DNA from: Bog-473 sp963828825
Lineage (GTDB): Bacteria; Actinomycetota; Acidimicrobiia; Acidimicrobiales; RAAP-2
Length of the DNA stretch: 64,000 nucleotides
Direction of reading: 5' to 3'
Assembly: GCA_963828825.1 (NCBI GenBank)
Contig: CAWHGF010000004.1
Location: 992,001 to 1,056,000 of the forward strand
Position 1 is the first letter of the stretch. Each line of letters starts with the position of its first letter. A program made the position numbers and the translations under genes. A model generated the notes under the pieces. It was given only the letters and a program-made list of their open reading frames with translations. It ran no database searches and was not told the origin of the DNA. Below, piece after piece: positions 56,607 through 64,000 of this stretch.

Positions 56607-56679
56607 CTCCGGGGGGAGGGCTCGAACCTCCAACATCCGGCTCCAAAGGCCGACGTTCTGCCGATTGAACTACCCCGGA
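56607..56679 (-). tRNA. tRNA-Gln (anticodon UUG)
   Basis: A 73-base class I cloverleaf: acceptor TCCGGGG/CCCCGGA, D arm GTTC-GAAC with GG, anticodon stem TCGGC/GCCGG with loop CTTTGGA giving UUG, T stem GGAGG/CCTCC with loop TTCGAGC, and discriminator G, as usual for glutamine. CA but no full CCA follows. Its 3' end is duplicated about 0.7 kb downstream. Confidence 0.95.
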
Positions 56680-56751
56680 CCGCGGCGGTCGCCGCCTAGA
56701 GGTTAGACACTCGGATGGGGCGTGCCCGGCTGAGACGCGGCGATAGGTTCT

Positions 56752-57429
56752 GTGGTCGTGCGCATTCTCGTGGTGGACGACGACCCCGCGGTCCGCCGGT
56801 CGATCGACCGTGCCCTCCGTCTCGAGGGCTATGACGTGGTGGCCGTCCCCTCGGGCGGCGAGGCGCTCGAGGCGCTGGCCCAGTCGCCGCCGGACGCGCT
56901 GATCCTCGACCTCGGGCTGCCCGACCTCGACGGCCTCACGGTGTGCCGGCGCATGCGCGCCGCGGGCGACGACACCCCGGTGCTGATGCTCACGGCGCGC
57001 GACGCCGTCGACGACAGGGTGCAGGGGCTCGATGCCGGTGCCGACGACTACCTTGTCAAGCCCTACGCACTGGCCGAGCTCCTGGCCCGCCTACGCGCCT
57101 TGCTGCGGCGCCGCTTCGAAGGCGAGGGCGGCCTCCTGCGCGTCGGCGACCTGATGCTGGACCTCTCCACCCGCCAGGGGCACCGCGGCGAGCGCAGCTT
57201 CACGCTCACCCGCATTGAGTTCGATCTCCTCGAAATGTTCCTGCGCCATCCCCGCCAGGTCCTCACCCGCGAGGTGCTGCTGAACCGGGTGTGGGGCTTC
57301 GACTTCGACTCGGGGACCAACTCGCTCGCCGTCTATGTCGGCTACCTACGTCGCAAGCTCGAGGAGGGGGGCGAACCGCGCTGCATCCAGACGGTGCGCG
57401 GCGTGGGCTACGTGCTGCGGGACGCGTGA
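56752..57429 (+). CDS. OmpR-family response regulator, MprA-like
   Basis: A 225-residue two-component regulator. The receiver domain has VRILVVDDDPAVRRSI with the acidic pair, the phosphorylation site in LILDLGLPDLDGL (Asp near 53), MLTARDAVDDRVQG and the lysine in DDYLVKPYA. The winged-helix DNA-binding domain contains FTLTRIEFDLLEMFLRH and YVGYLRRKLEEGG, ending IQTVRGVGYVLRD. The start is GTG 56752 or 56758. The stop overlaps the sensor-kinase start as GTGA. Mycobacterial MprA, which responds to envelope stress, is the closest relative I recall. Confidence 0.93.
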   Translation: MVVRILVVDDDPAVRRSIDRALRLEGYDVVAVPSGGEALEALAQSPPDALILDLGLPDLDGLTVCRRMRAAGDDTPVLMLTARDAVDDRVQGLDAGADDYLVKPYALAELLARLRALLRRRFEGEGGLLRVGDLMLDLSTRQGHRGERSFTLTRIEFDLLEMFLRHPRQVLTREVLLNRVWGFDFDSGTNSLAVYVGYLRRKLEEGGEPRCIQTVRGVGYVLRDA

Positions 57430-58799
57430 CCTTCCGCGCCCGGCTCGTCCTGGCGACGACCGTCGCCGTCGTCGCCGCGGTGCTGGCCGCCTCGCTCGGC
57501 TCGTTTCTGGTGGCGCGCCACACGCTGCTCCAGGCGGCGGACAGCTCGCTCACGACGGCGGCGCAGAAGATCGTGGCCGGCGAGGAGATCGGGTCGACCA
57601 CCGCCACCCTGGGCCAGGTGATCGACACCACCGGCGCCGTCGTCTCGGGGGGCGGCCTCCCAGTCACCGGACAGGTGCGCCTGGTGGCGGTCGACCTCGC
57701 CCCGGCCTTCTTCACCACCGTCACCGTCGACGGGAACCAGATGCGGGAGTTCGTCGAGCATCTGCCCGCCGGCACGACGGTCCAGTCGGGCGTCCTCGTC
57801 GAGGGGGGCGCGCTGCAGATCGCCACGCTGCTGAACGTCGATTCGGAGCTGAAGAAGCTCGCACTGCTGCTGGGAGCGGTCGCCTTCGTCGGCGTCCTGC
57901 TCGCCGTCGCCCTCGGCTGGCTGGTGGCCCGCACCGCGCTGGTCCCGCTCAACGCGCTCACCGACACCGTCGAGGACCTGGCCGAGACGACCGACGTCTC
58001 CCGCCGCCTCTCACCGGGCCGCCCCGACGAGCTGGGGCGCCTCCGCCGCACCTTCAACCGCCTGCTCGAAGCACTCGAATCGTCGCGCCGGGCCCAAAGC
58101 CAGCTGGTGCTCGACGCCTCGCACGAGCTGCGGACCCCGCTCACCAGCCTGCGCACCAACCTCGAGGTGATCCGCCGGGTGGAGGAGCTGAGCGCCCAGG
58201 ACCGCTCCGTGCTGGTCGACGACGTGCTCGTGCAGCTGCAGGAGCTCACCGACATCGTGGCCGACCTGGCCGAGCTGGCCCGGGGTGACAGGGGACCGGC
58301 GCCCCGGGAGCTGCTACGACTCGACCTGCTCGTGCAGGACGAGGTCGCCGTCCAGAACACCCACGGGCGCACCAAGGACGTGCGGTTCGACCTCGACGCC
58401 GAGCCCTGCTGGGTCGTCGCCCACGACGACGGGCTCCGCCGGGCCGTGGGCAACCTGCTCGACAACGCCCGCAAGTGGAGCCCGCCCGGCCAGCCGGTGG
58501 AGGTCGAGTGCCGCGAGGGCACCGTCGTCGTGCACGACCACGGCCCCGGCATCGCCGAAGAGGACCTGCCCCACATCTTCGACCGCTTCTACCGCTCGCC
58601 GGCGGCCCGCGGACTGCCGGGGTCCGGCCTCGGCCTGGCCATCGTCGCCCAGGTCGTCAAGGCCGAGGGCGGGACCATCGTGGCCGAGAACGACCCCGGC
58701 GGAGGCGCCCGGGTGTCCCTGCGCCTCCCGACGGTGGCCGGCCCCGAACAATGGACACCGGCCGGTCCCGACCACGACCAGTCGCGCGGGTCAGCCTGA
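57426..58799 (+). CDS. Sensor histidine kinase, MprB-like
   Basis: A 457-residue membrane kinase. The N-terminal helix is TTVAVVAAVLAASLGSFLVA, the extracytoplasmic sensor domain spans about residues 35-140, and the second helix is ALLLGAVAFVGVLLAVALGW. A HAMP linker (TALVPLNALTDTVEDLAETT) precedes the H-box DASHELRTPLTSL near 237, the N-box NLLDNARKWSPPG, the G1 box HDHGPGIAEED and the G2 box GSGLGLAIVAQV. It would phosphorylate the adjacent regulator. GTG 57426 overlaps the regulator's stop by four bases. Confidence 0.93.
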   Translation: MTFRARLVLATTVAVVAAVLAASLGSFLVARHTLLQAADSSLTTAAQKIVAGEEIGSTTATLGQVIDTTGAVVSGGGLPVTGQVRLVAVDLAPAFFTTVTVDGNQMREFVEHLPAGTTVQSGVLVEGGALQIATLLNVDSELKKLALLLGAVAFVGVLLAVALGWLVARTALVPLNALTDTVEDLAETTDVSRRLSPGRPDELGRLRRTFNRLLEALESSRRAQSQLVLDASHELRTPLTSLRTNLEVIRRVEELSAQDRSVLVDDVLVQLQELTDIVADLAELARGDRGPAPRELLRLDLLVQDEVAVQNTHGRTKDVRFDLDAEPCWVVAHDDGLRRAVGNLLDNARKWSPPGQPVEVECREGTVVVHDHGPGIAEEDLPHIFDRFYRSPAARGLPGSGLGLAIVAQVVKAEGGTIVAENDPGGGARVSLRLPTVAGPEQWTPAGPDHDQSRGSA

Positions 58800-58985
58800 C
58801 CGCAATTCTTTTCGGGTTCTTACCAAGCGCCCAACTCCCGCCAAGGTCGGGTGCGCACACTGGAATTAGAGCATCCACCGGTGGCGCGGACTCCCCTCCC
58901 GCCGCCGCTGCCGGTGGGGACGCTCGCCGCCGTCCCTACCGGCGCCCCCACTTCGCCTCGCCGAGCGCCGCGCCCGCCCACCCTC

Positions 58986-59354
58986 TCAGCCCTCTGCGAT
59001 GAGCTCGATCCGGTTGCCGAAGGGGTCGTCGACGTAGGCGCCCCCGCCCCCGGGCCGCTCCGGATTCGGTCGCACCTCCACCCCGGCGGCACCCAGGACC
59101 GCTTCCAGGGCTGGCAGGTCGCGCACCACCAGGGCCGGGTGGGCCTTACGGGCCGGGCGGAAATCCTCCTCGACGCCGAGATGCACCGCGACGGGCCCGT
59201 CGCCGAACCAGCAGCCGCCCCGCGACGCCAGGGGCTCGGGTTTGGGCTGGCGTACCAATCCGAGGAGGCCCGAGTAGAAGGCCTCCGCCTCGGCTTCGCG
59301 TCCCGCGGGCATGGCCAGTTGCACGTGGTCGAGCCGGACGATTTCGAAGCCCAT
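58986..59354 (-). CDS. VOC (glyoxalase/bleomycin-resistance) family protein
   Basis: A 122-residue vicinal-oxygen-chelate fold protein: MGFEIVRLDHVQLAMPAGR, then EAFYSGLLGLV, PVAVHLGVEEDF and the final YVDDPFGNRIELIAEG. The metal-ligand positions are His in LDHVQL, His in VAVHLG and Glu in RIELI. It may be a lyase, dioxygenase or resistance protein; not determined. A perfect GAGGAGG site precedes ATG 59354, which decides the start over the longer open frame. It is divergent from bS22. Confidence 0.9.
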   Translation of the reverse strand: MGFEIVRLDHVQLAMPAGREAEAEAFYSGLLGLVRQPKPEPLASRGGCWFGDGPVAVHLGVEEDFRPARKAHPALVVRDLPALEAVLGAAGVEVRPNPERPGGGGAYVDDPFGNRIELIAEG

Positions 59355-59420
59355 GGCCACCTCCTCGCAGCGGGACCGACCTGGCAGTCGACCCCGCGGA
59401 CCGCTAGCCTGCCGCACGAC

Positions 59421-59519
59421 ATGGGATCATTGATCAAAAAGCGCCGCAAGCGGATGCGCAAGAAGAAGCACAAGAAGATGCTGAAGGCGACCCGTTGGCA
59501 GCGCCGGGCCGGCAAGTAA
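59421..59519 (+). CDS. Small ribosomal protein bS22 / AURKAIP1-COX24 domain
   Basis: A 32-residue, extremely basic protein: MGSLIKKRRKRMRKKKHKK at the N-terminus and RWQRRAGK at the end. It matches the actinobacterial bS22 ribosomal subunit protein (mitochondrial mS38/COX24 motif) that lies at the mRNA exit/decoding region of mycobacterial ribosomes. The start is ATG 59421. Its length and composition are distinctive enough for a firm call despite the size. It is convergent with ispE. Confidence 0.9.
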   Translation: MGSLIKKRRKRMRKKKHKKMLKATRWQRRAGK

Positions 59520-59547
59520 CTTCCTCCGCCCCGCTCCCGCTCTTCCC

Positions 59548-60330
59548 TCAGTCCCCGTTCCAGCCCGCCGGCACCGTGCGGGCGCGCAGCAATCGGGCCG
59601 ACTCGGCCCCGACGCGCAGCGCACCGGATGCCGGGGTGCCGGCTCCCGCAGCGACCTCGACGAACCAGGTCGAGCCGCTCCCGGCCAGCGCCGGCTCGCT
59701 CCCGGCCAACTCCCCCAGGGCGTCGCGCCAGCGGGCCAGGCGGGGTTCGACGGCCAGCGCCGCGGCGGTGAGCGCGTTGGGCGCATCGTGCCTGGGATCC
59801 TCGTCCCAGGCCCGGTAGGCCCGGGCCGTCTCCACCCCGAAGGGCGGCAGGAGGAGCAGGTAGTCACGGGCCTCGAACGCTAGCGGGGTGACCCGCTCGC
59901 CCACACCCTCCACCCGGGCTCGGCCGCCCACCAGGCAAAAGGGCACGTCGGCGCCGAGGTGGACCGCCACGTCGACGTCGGCACAGCCGGCCCAGCGCAA
60001 CACGGCGGCGGCGTCCGCCGAACCCCCGCCCAGGCCGCCCCCCAGCGGGATCCGCTTCGTCAGGCGGACGGCCGCCTGGCGGCCACAGGCGGCCAGGGCT
60101 CGCTCCACGAGGTTCCGGCCGGATCGCGGCAGGCCGCCGCCCCGCACTCCCGGCTCGACGTCGACCGTGAGACCGGACCCCCTTTCGTCGATCTCGAGCT
60201 CGTCGGCCAGGTCGAGGGTGACCATCTCGGCGTCGAGCTCGTGGTAGCCGTCGGGTCGCACCCCGGTCACGCGGAGCGACACCGTCAACTTGGCCGGGGC
60301 CAACAGCCTGCTCAGGGAGCGTCCAGTCAC
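59548..60330 (-). CDS. ispE: 4-diphosphocytidyl-2-C-methyl-D-erythritol kinase
   Basis: GHMP kinase of the MEP isoprenoid pathway. The 260-residue sequence shows LLAPAKLTVSLRVTGVRPDG YHELD at the N-terminus with the substrate lysine, the ATP-binding glycine motif PLGGGLGGGSADAAAVL near residues 94-110, HLGADVPFCLVGG, and ALAGSGSTWFV near the end. GTG 60330 overlaps the rsmA stop as GTGA. The order rsmA-ispE is general in actinobacteria. Confidence 0.95.
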   Translation of the reverse strand: MTGRSLSRLLAPAKLTVSLRVTGVRPDGYHELDAEMVTLDLADELEIDERGSGLTVDVEPGVRGGGLPRSGRNLVERALAACGRQAAVRLTKRIPLGGGLGGGSADAAAVLRWAGCADVDVAVHLGADVPFCLVGGRARVEGVGERVTPLAFEARDYLLLLPPFGVETARAYRAWDEDPRHDAPNALTAAALAVEPRLARWRDALGELAGSEPALAGSGSTWFVEVAAGAGTPASGALRVGAESARLLRARTVPAGWNGD

Positions 60331-61148
60331 AGGGTCGCCAGCCTGCCCCAGGCCGCCACGTCGAGCTCTTCGGCCCGGGCGTCGGGTCGCACACCCGCCC
60401 GTTCGAATGCGGCCGGTTCGACCACGCCGGAGAGGGAGCGCCGCAGCATCTTGCGCCGCTGGGCGAAACCGGCCCGGACGACGGCATTGAGCCGTTCGTA
60501 GGAGACGACGGAGGGATCGATGGCGGGTTCTGGTCGCCGGTCCAGGCGGACCAGGACCGACTCGACCCTCGGTCGTGGGATGAAGACGGAGGCGGGGACC
60601 CGTCCCACGACCTCGGCCCGGGCGAAATAGGCGATGCGCACCGAGACCGCCCCGTAGGCGTCCTCACCCGCCGCCGCCGCCATGCGCTCACCCACCTCCC
60701 GCTGCACCATGACCAGGAGCTGGGCCACCGTGGGTACCTCCAGAAGGGTCCTGAGCACGAGCGGTGTGGCCACGTTGTAGGGGAGATTGGCCACCAGGCT
60801 CCATGGTCCGGGGCTGCGCTCGGCCAGGAGTGCCGCCAGATCGAGTTCCAGAGCGTCCCCCTCGACCGTCTCCACCCCGGCTCCCTCGACGACGGAGCGC
60901 AGGACGGGAACGAGGTGGCGGTCCGTCTCGACGGCCACTACGCGGGCCCCCGTCTCGGCCAGGGCCAGCGTCAGGGAACCCAGGCCCGCCCCGATCTCGA
61001 GCACGTGTGAGCCGGGCCCGGCACCCGAGAGGCGCGCGATGCGGCGAACGGTGTTCGGATCAGCGACGAAGTTCTGGCCGAGGGCACGGCTCGGCCTCAG
61101 CCCGTGCGCCGACAGCAATTGGGCGATGTCGGCGCCGGAGAGGGTCAC
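60327..61148 (-). CDS. rsmA: 16S rRNA dimethyladenosine transferase
   Basis: RsmA/KsgA dimethylates two adenosines (A1518 and A1519, E. coli numbering) in helix 45 of 16S rRNA. The 273-residue chain has SRALGQNFVADPNTVRRIAR, SAM motif HVLEIGAGLGSLTLALAETG, VVAVETDRHLVPVL, the catalytic NLPYNVATPLVL, and VFIPRPRVESVLVRL with the C-terminal helical domain. GTG 61148 (VTLSGADIAQLL) overlaps the RlpA-like gene stop by four bases. Also called ksgA. Confidence 0.95.
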   Translation of the reverse strand: MTLSGADIAQLLSAHGLRPSRALGQNFVADPNTVRRIARLSGAGPGSHVLEIGAGLGSLTLALAETGARVVAVETDRHLVPVLRSVVEGAGVETVEGDALELDLAALLAERSPGPWSLVANLPYNVATPLVLRTLLEVPTVAQLLVMVQREVGERMAAAAGEDAYGAVSVRIAYFARAEVVGRVPASVFIPRPRVESVLVRLDRRPEPAIDPSVVSYERLNAVVRAGFAQRRKMLRRSLSGVVEPAAFERAGVRPDARAEELDVAAWGRLATL

Positions 61149-61801
61149 CAGGAGATTGTGACGTCCACCACTCCCTGGCCGAGGTCGGCGATCTGCGAGA
61201 AGCCCGATGGAGACAGGTCGACGACCCGCGGGTAGCCCGCCCCCTCGCGGTCGTCCACCGTACAGACGGTCGACGCACCGGTCGCGTCGTTCACCACCGT
61301 GAGCACCGTTCCGAACGAGAGCGTCGGGCTGGCACACATGCCCGGCGGCGCAGCCGAATACCACGTGGCCTCGCCGTCTTCGGAGTTCGATGCCGCAGGC
61401 GGCGGGGGCGGGGCCGTTGTCGTCGTGGTGGTCGGCGGTGGCGGCGGGTCCGTCGTCGTGGTGGTCGGCGGCGGGGGCGGGTCCGTCGTCGTCGTTGTGG
61501 TCGGCGGCGCGGTCGTTGTCGTCGGCGCGGGCGCGGTCGTCGTCGTCGTGGCCGGCGCCTGGTAGGCGACGAGGTGCGACGGCAGCTTCACGCCGCGCTG
61601 GTGCGACGACTGAGACGCGACGTTCTCGTGATTCTCGTGCCCGCCACGCACCACGGTCTCAGACCGCGACGCGTGCGCAGACGCGCTCTGCAACAGCAGG
61701 AGAGGCGCGCCGAACAACATGCCGCAAATGGCTGCAGCTACGCCGAGGCGCCTCCCCCCAGTGCTCTGGTTCCGCAGGGCTCCACCCTTCTCCGGGGACA
61801 C
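61145..61801 (-). CDS. Secreted RlpA-like (double-psi beta-barrel) protein
   Basis: A 218-residue exported protein. The signal peptide core is LGVAAAICGMLFGAPLLLLQ with a likely cut after SASA. A linker of about 55 residues is made of Thr and Pro runs with Asp/Ala. The C-terminal domain of about 80 residues has EATWYSAAPPGMCASPTLSF, GTVLTVVNDATGASTVCTVD and DREGAGYPRVVDLSPSGFSQ, the double-psi barrel of RlpA and of the catalytic end in resuscitation-type proteins, with conserved Asp in VCTVDDRE and VVDLS. It probably binds or cleaves peptidoglycan. It occupies the position held by rpfB in mycobacteria. Start GTG 61801. Confidence 0.85.
   Translation of the reverse strand: MSPEKGGALRNQSTGGRRLGVAAAICGMLFGAPLLLLQSASAHASRSETVVRGGHENHENVASQSSHQRGVKLPSHLVAYQAPATTTTTAPAPTTTTAPPTTTTTTDPPPPPTTTTTDPPPPPTTTTTTAPPPPPAASNSEDGEATWYSAAPPGMCASPTLSFGTVLTVVNDATGASTVCTVDDREGAGYPRVVDLSPSGFSQIADLGQGVVDVTISW
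61395..61556 (-). repeat. Low-complexity Thr/Pro-coding repeats
   Basis: Imperfect tandem units on the plus strand (GTCGTCGTGGTGGTCGGCGG-like) encode alternating poly-Thr and poly-Pro blocks of the RlpA-like protein's wall-spanning linker. Copy-number change in multiples of three would alter linker length only. Confidence 0.75.
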
Positions 61802-62037
61802 AGTGCACCCGCGCCGACACACGGGTGGCGAGAGGTTTCTGGAGAACTTAGATAACCAAACAGGAGGCACGCAAACCGGAATCCAGCGATTTCTTTTCGC
61901 GCGCTCTTTTCCCAGGTCACGGACACTGCTGCCCGCGACATTTAGATGAACTCCCTGTTCAGCTAGGGTTTTTCGCCGAATTCAACCTCAAACACCCAGG
62001 TCACAAGGTTCTCGTATTACGCACAACAGCGCGTGAT
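61802..62037 (-). promoter_or_regulatory. Long leader upstream of the RlpA-like gene
   Basis: About 236 noncoding bases separate tatD from the RlpA-like gene, in a region otherwise tightly packed, and they are less G/C-rich than coding DNA. A 10-base direct repeat, CCCAGGTCAC (GTGACCTGGG on the transcribed strand), occurs at 61911-61920 and 61995-62004, 84 bases apart. This suggests a promoter with operators or a structured leader. I could not match it to a known riboswitch. Confidence 0.45.
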
Positions 62038-62853
62038 TTAGCTTCCCGTGGAAAACACCATGGCCGCAGCGGCCGCGCTGCGCTCTTTCACTTCGTCGAC
62101 CGTGCAGTCCTTGACCGCGGCGATCGCGTCGCCGACGAACGGGAGGTACGACGGCTCGTTCGGACGGCCGCGATGGGGCACGGGTGCGAGGAACGGACTG
62201 TCCGTCTCGACCAGCAAACGGTCGAGCGGGCAGCGTGCCGCGGCCTCCCGCACGTCGGCCGCGTTCTTGAACGTCACGATCCCGCTGAACGAGACGTACA
62301 TGCCGGCGCGCAGGCAGTGTTCGACCTCTTCGGGACCGCCCGTGAAGCAGTGCAGCACGGTGCGTTCGGGAACGCCCTCGGCCCGCAACACGTCGAACAG
62401 ATCGGGCCAGGCGTCGCGGGCGTGGATCACCAGCGCGAGCCCGTGGGCGTGCGCCAGCCCGATCTGCGCCGCGAACGCCGCGCGTTGCGCGTCGCGTGGC
62501 GAATGCTCGTAGTAGTAGTCCAGGCCGCACTCCCCCACCGCCACCACCGCACCGTCGTCCGCCGCGAGCTCACGCGCCAACAGCGCCGCCACCTCGTCCA
62601 CGCCGTCACTCGCCTCGTGCGGGTGAAGCCCGATGGACGCCCAGGCCCGGGGGCTCGTCCCCTCGCCGGCGGTCGACCGCGCCACCGCCACCGCCTGCTC
62701 CGAGGTGGAGACGCTCGTGCCGATGCAGACGAGCCGGTCGATGCCGACCTCGGCCGCCCGGGCCAGGACGTCCTGCAGGTCCGTCGCCCCGGATTCGGTC
62801 CCCGGGAGGTACTCCTCCTGGACGTGGCAGTGGGAGTCGAACCAGCCCGCCAC
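62038..62853 (-). CDS. tatD: TatD family metal-dependent hydrolase
   Basis: A 271-residue TIM-barrel nuclease/deoxyribonuclease. Metal ligands are in WFDSHCHVQEEY, VGECGLDYYYEHSPRD, VIHARDAWPDL, VLHCFTGGPEEV and LLVETDSPFLAPV. It may act in DNA repair or quality control. GTG 62853 follows the metG stop by two bases, and the metG-tatD order is conserved in actinobacteria. The frame is open further upstream, but family proteins start at this point. Confidence 0.95.
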   Translation of the reverse strand: MAGWFDSHCHVQEEYLPGTESGATDLQDVLARAAEVGIDRLVCIGTSVSTSEQAVAVARSTAGEGTSPRAWASIGLHPHEASDGVDEVAALLARELAADDGAVVAVGECGLDYYYEHSPRDAQRAAFAAQIGLAHAHGLALVIHARDAWPDLFDVLRAEGVPERTVLHCFTGGPEEVEHCLRAGMYVSFSGIVTFKNAADVREAAARCPLDRLLVETDSPFLAPVPHRGRPNEPSYLPFVGDAIAAVKDCTVDEVKERSAAAAAMVFSTGS

Positions 62854-62855
62854 GG

Positions 62856-64000
62856 TCAGGCTTTGCGCCGCGGGAACAGGGGCTCCCCCTTCACGACGGC
62901 CGCGCCCCCGGTGTAGCCGCCCCACTCCGCGTCCCCCGGGAGCCGTGCGAGCGAGGGGTCGCCGACGACGCCGATGCGCCGCCATACCTCGACCGCAGTC
63001 GACGGCATGGCCGCGGCGATGAGGACGCCCACGATCCGCAAGACCTCCAGCGCGTCGCCGAGTACCGCGTCGACGGGGGGTCCGGGGTCCATCTTCCAGG
63101 GTTCGGCCGCCTCGAGCTCCGCGTTGGCGGCACCGATGAGCCGCCACGTTTCTTCGAGCGCCTCGTGTGGCGCCCAGCGGGACCAGGCAACCGTCGCCGC
63201 ATGGAGCACGGCGGCCGCCACGAACGCGAGCTCGCTTGCGGCATTGCAGCCGGGGCCGACACCCCCGCACTTGGAGTGGACCACGGTGGTGACCCGCGAG
63301 ACCAGGTTGCCCAGGTTGTTGGCCAGGTCCGCGTTGTAGCGCGCCACGATGCCCTCGTAGGAGAAATCGCCGTCACCACCCAGTGCCACGTCGCGCAGGA
63401 GGTGGTAGCGCAACGGATCGACCCCGAAGTCGTCGGCCAGGGCGAGAGGCGACACGTCGGTGATCCTGAGCGCCTCGGCGCCTTGGGTCCCGGCCAGCCC
63501 CGACGCGATCATCGTCTTGCCGAGTTTCTGCCCGCCCATGAGCAGGTACCCGTGGACGAAGATCTCCTCCGGTGGGTCGATGCCGGCGGCCATGCACATG
63601 GCGGGCCACCAGACGCAGTGGAACTTGAGGATGTCCTTGCCGATCAGGTGGTGGGCCGCCCCCCAGCGCGCCTCGAATGCGGCGGGATCGCTCCCGTACC
63701 CGGCGACCGTCAGGTAGTTGATGAGCGCGTCGTACCAGACGTAGAAGACGTGCCCGCTGTCCCACGGCACCGGCACGCCCCACGTGAAGGAGGTGCGGGT
63801 GATCGACACGTCTCGCAGGCCGCCCCGGATGAACCCGAGGGCCTCGTTGCGCTTGGAGGTCGGGCGGACGAAGTCGGGGTGGCTGTCGTAGTAGTCCAGG
63901 AGGCGCTGTTCGAATTGGCTGAGCTTGAAGAAGTAGTTGTCCTCCTTCATCTCAATGACAGGGCGGCCGTGCACCGGGCACTTGCCGTCCACGAGCTGTT
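62856..64000 (-). CDS. metG: Methionyl-tRNA synthetase, N-terminal part beyond window
   Basis: Class I aminoacyl-tRNA synthetase charging tRNA-Met. About 381 C-terminal residues are visible: the CP/zinc-domain exit NYFFKLSQFEQRLLDYYDSH, TSFTWGVPVPWDSGHVFYVW, GKDILKFHCVWWPAMCMAAG and the anticodon-binding helix region ANNLGNLVSRVTTVVHSKCG. The ATP-loop that is usually KMSKS reads KLGKT (near 63515-63530), keeping both lysines. The HIGH motif lies outside the window. It has no C-terminal tRNA-binding extension. It is followed directly by tatD. Confidence 0.95.
   Translation of the reverse strand, partial: QLVDGKCPVHGRPVIEMKEDNYFFKLSQFEQRLLDYYDSHPDFVRPTSKRNEALGFIRGGLRDVSITRTSFTWGVPVPWDSGHVFYVWYDALINYLTVAGYGSDPAAFEARWGAAHHLIGKDILKFHCVWWPAMCMAAGIDPPEEIFVHGYLLMGGQKLGKTMIASGLAGTQGAEALRITDVSPLALADDFGVDPLRYHLLRDVALGGDGDFSYEGIVARYNADLANNLGNLVSRVTTVVHSKCGGVGPGCNAASELAFVAAAVLHAATVAWSRWAPHEALEETWRLIGAANAELEAAEPWKMDPGPPVDAVLGDALEVLRIVGVLIAAAMPSTAVEVWRRIGVVGDPSLARLPGDAEWGGYTGGAAVVKGEPLFPRRKA

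Noticed and set aside
61802..62037. c-di-AMP (ydaO-type) riboswitch before the RlpA-like gene
   Set aside because: The gene type and leader length suit it, but I cannot find the conserved core segments by eye; a covariance search is needed.

Overview
The window is one dense, high-GC chromosomal stretch from an actinobacterium, most probably an uncultured member of the Acidimicrobiia. The basis is strong G/C bias at third codon positions, many GTG starts, F420 genes (cofD, cofE), a 32-residue bS22-type ribosomal protein, and gene order that matches two mycobacterial neighbourhoods from memory: fbiA-fbiB-manB (around Rv3257c-Rv3264c) and metG-tatD-rpfB-ksgA-ispE ... pth-rplY-prs-glmU ... mfd-mazG-eno-ftsB-DUF501-ppx (Rv1007c-Rv1026). 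The assignment is inference; no rRNA is present.

Layout. 1-11.5 kb: end of a phosphomannomutase gene, a CPBP membrane protease, ftsH, an ECF sigma factor coupled to a DUF4349 membrane protein, a DUF5719 protein coupled to a 1106-residue GT2 membrane glycosyltransferase, and a small conserved-looking protein with its own promoter. 11.5-23.8 kb: a glycan and sugar-nucleotide block (GDP-sugar epimerase, three GT4 glycosyltransferases, a second epimerase, a mannose-1-phosphate guanylyltransferase) interleaved with an SDR/acyl-CoA ligase pair and cofD-cofE, then a SARP-type regulator and an unusual tRNA. 23.8-32 kb: cytochrome P450, carboxylesterase, secreted NlpC/P60 hydrolase, PlsC-like acyltransferase plus epimerase, GNAT acetyltransferase and class V aminotransferase. 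32-38.4 kb: a five-gene surface-glycan operon with GT2/GT4 modules and coiled-coil proteins. 38.4-49.2 kb: the housekeeping run ppx-DUF501-ftsB-eno-mazG-surA-like-mfd-pth-rplY. 49.4-52.1 kb: a small glycan insert (WbsX-like protein plus methyltransferase) that splits rplY from prs. 52.4-64 kb: prs-glmU, a hydrolase and small membrane protein, a tRNA-Gln with a probable integration scar, an MprAB-like two-component system, VOC protein, bS22, and ispE-rsmA-rlpA-tatD-metG.

Much of the window serves the cell envelope: mannose activation (ManB/ManC), epimerases, at least seven glycosyltransferase genes, and wall hydrolases (NlpC/P60, RlpA-like). Gene packing is tight, with about ten 4-base ATGA/GTGA overlaps.

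At least five reading frames are broken by a single base, always in G/C-rich runs while coding continues in the next frame. I read these as probable consensus errors in a draft assembly and list each such gene as one feature. The observations most worth checking are a short-variable-arm tRNA with a UAA anticodon, a 17-base duplication of the tRNA-Gln 3' end bounding about 0.7 kb of foreign-looking sequence, a GlmU that lacks most of its acetyltransferase domain, a pth gene without a usual start codon, and the sigma-factor/DUF4349 pair.
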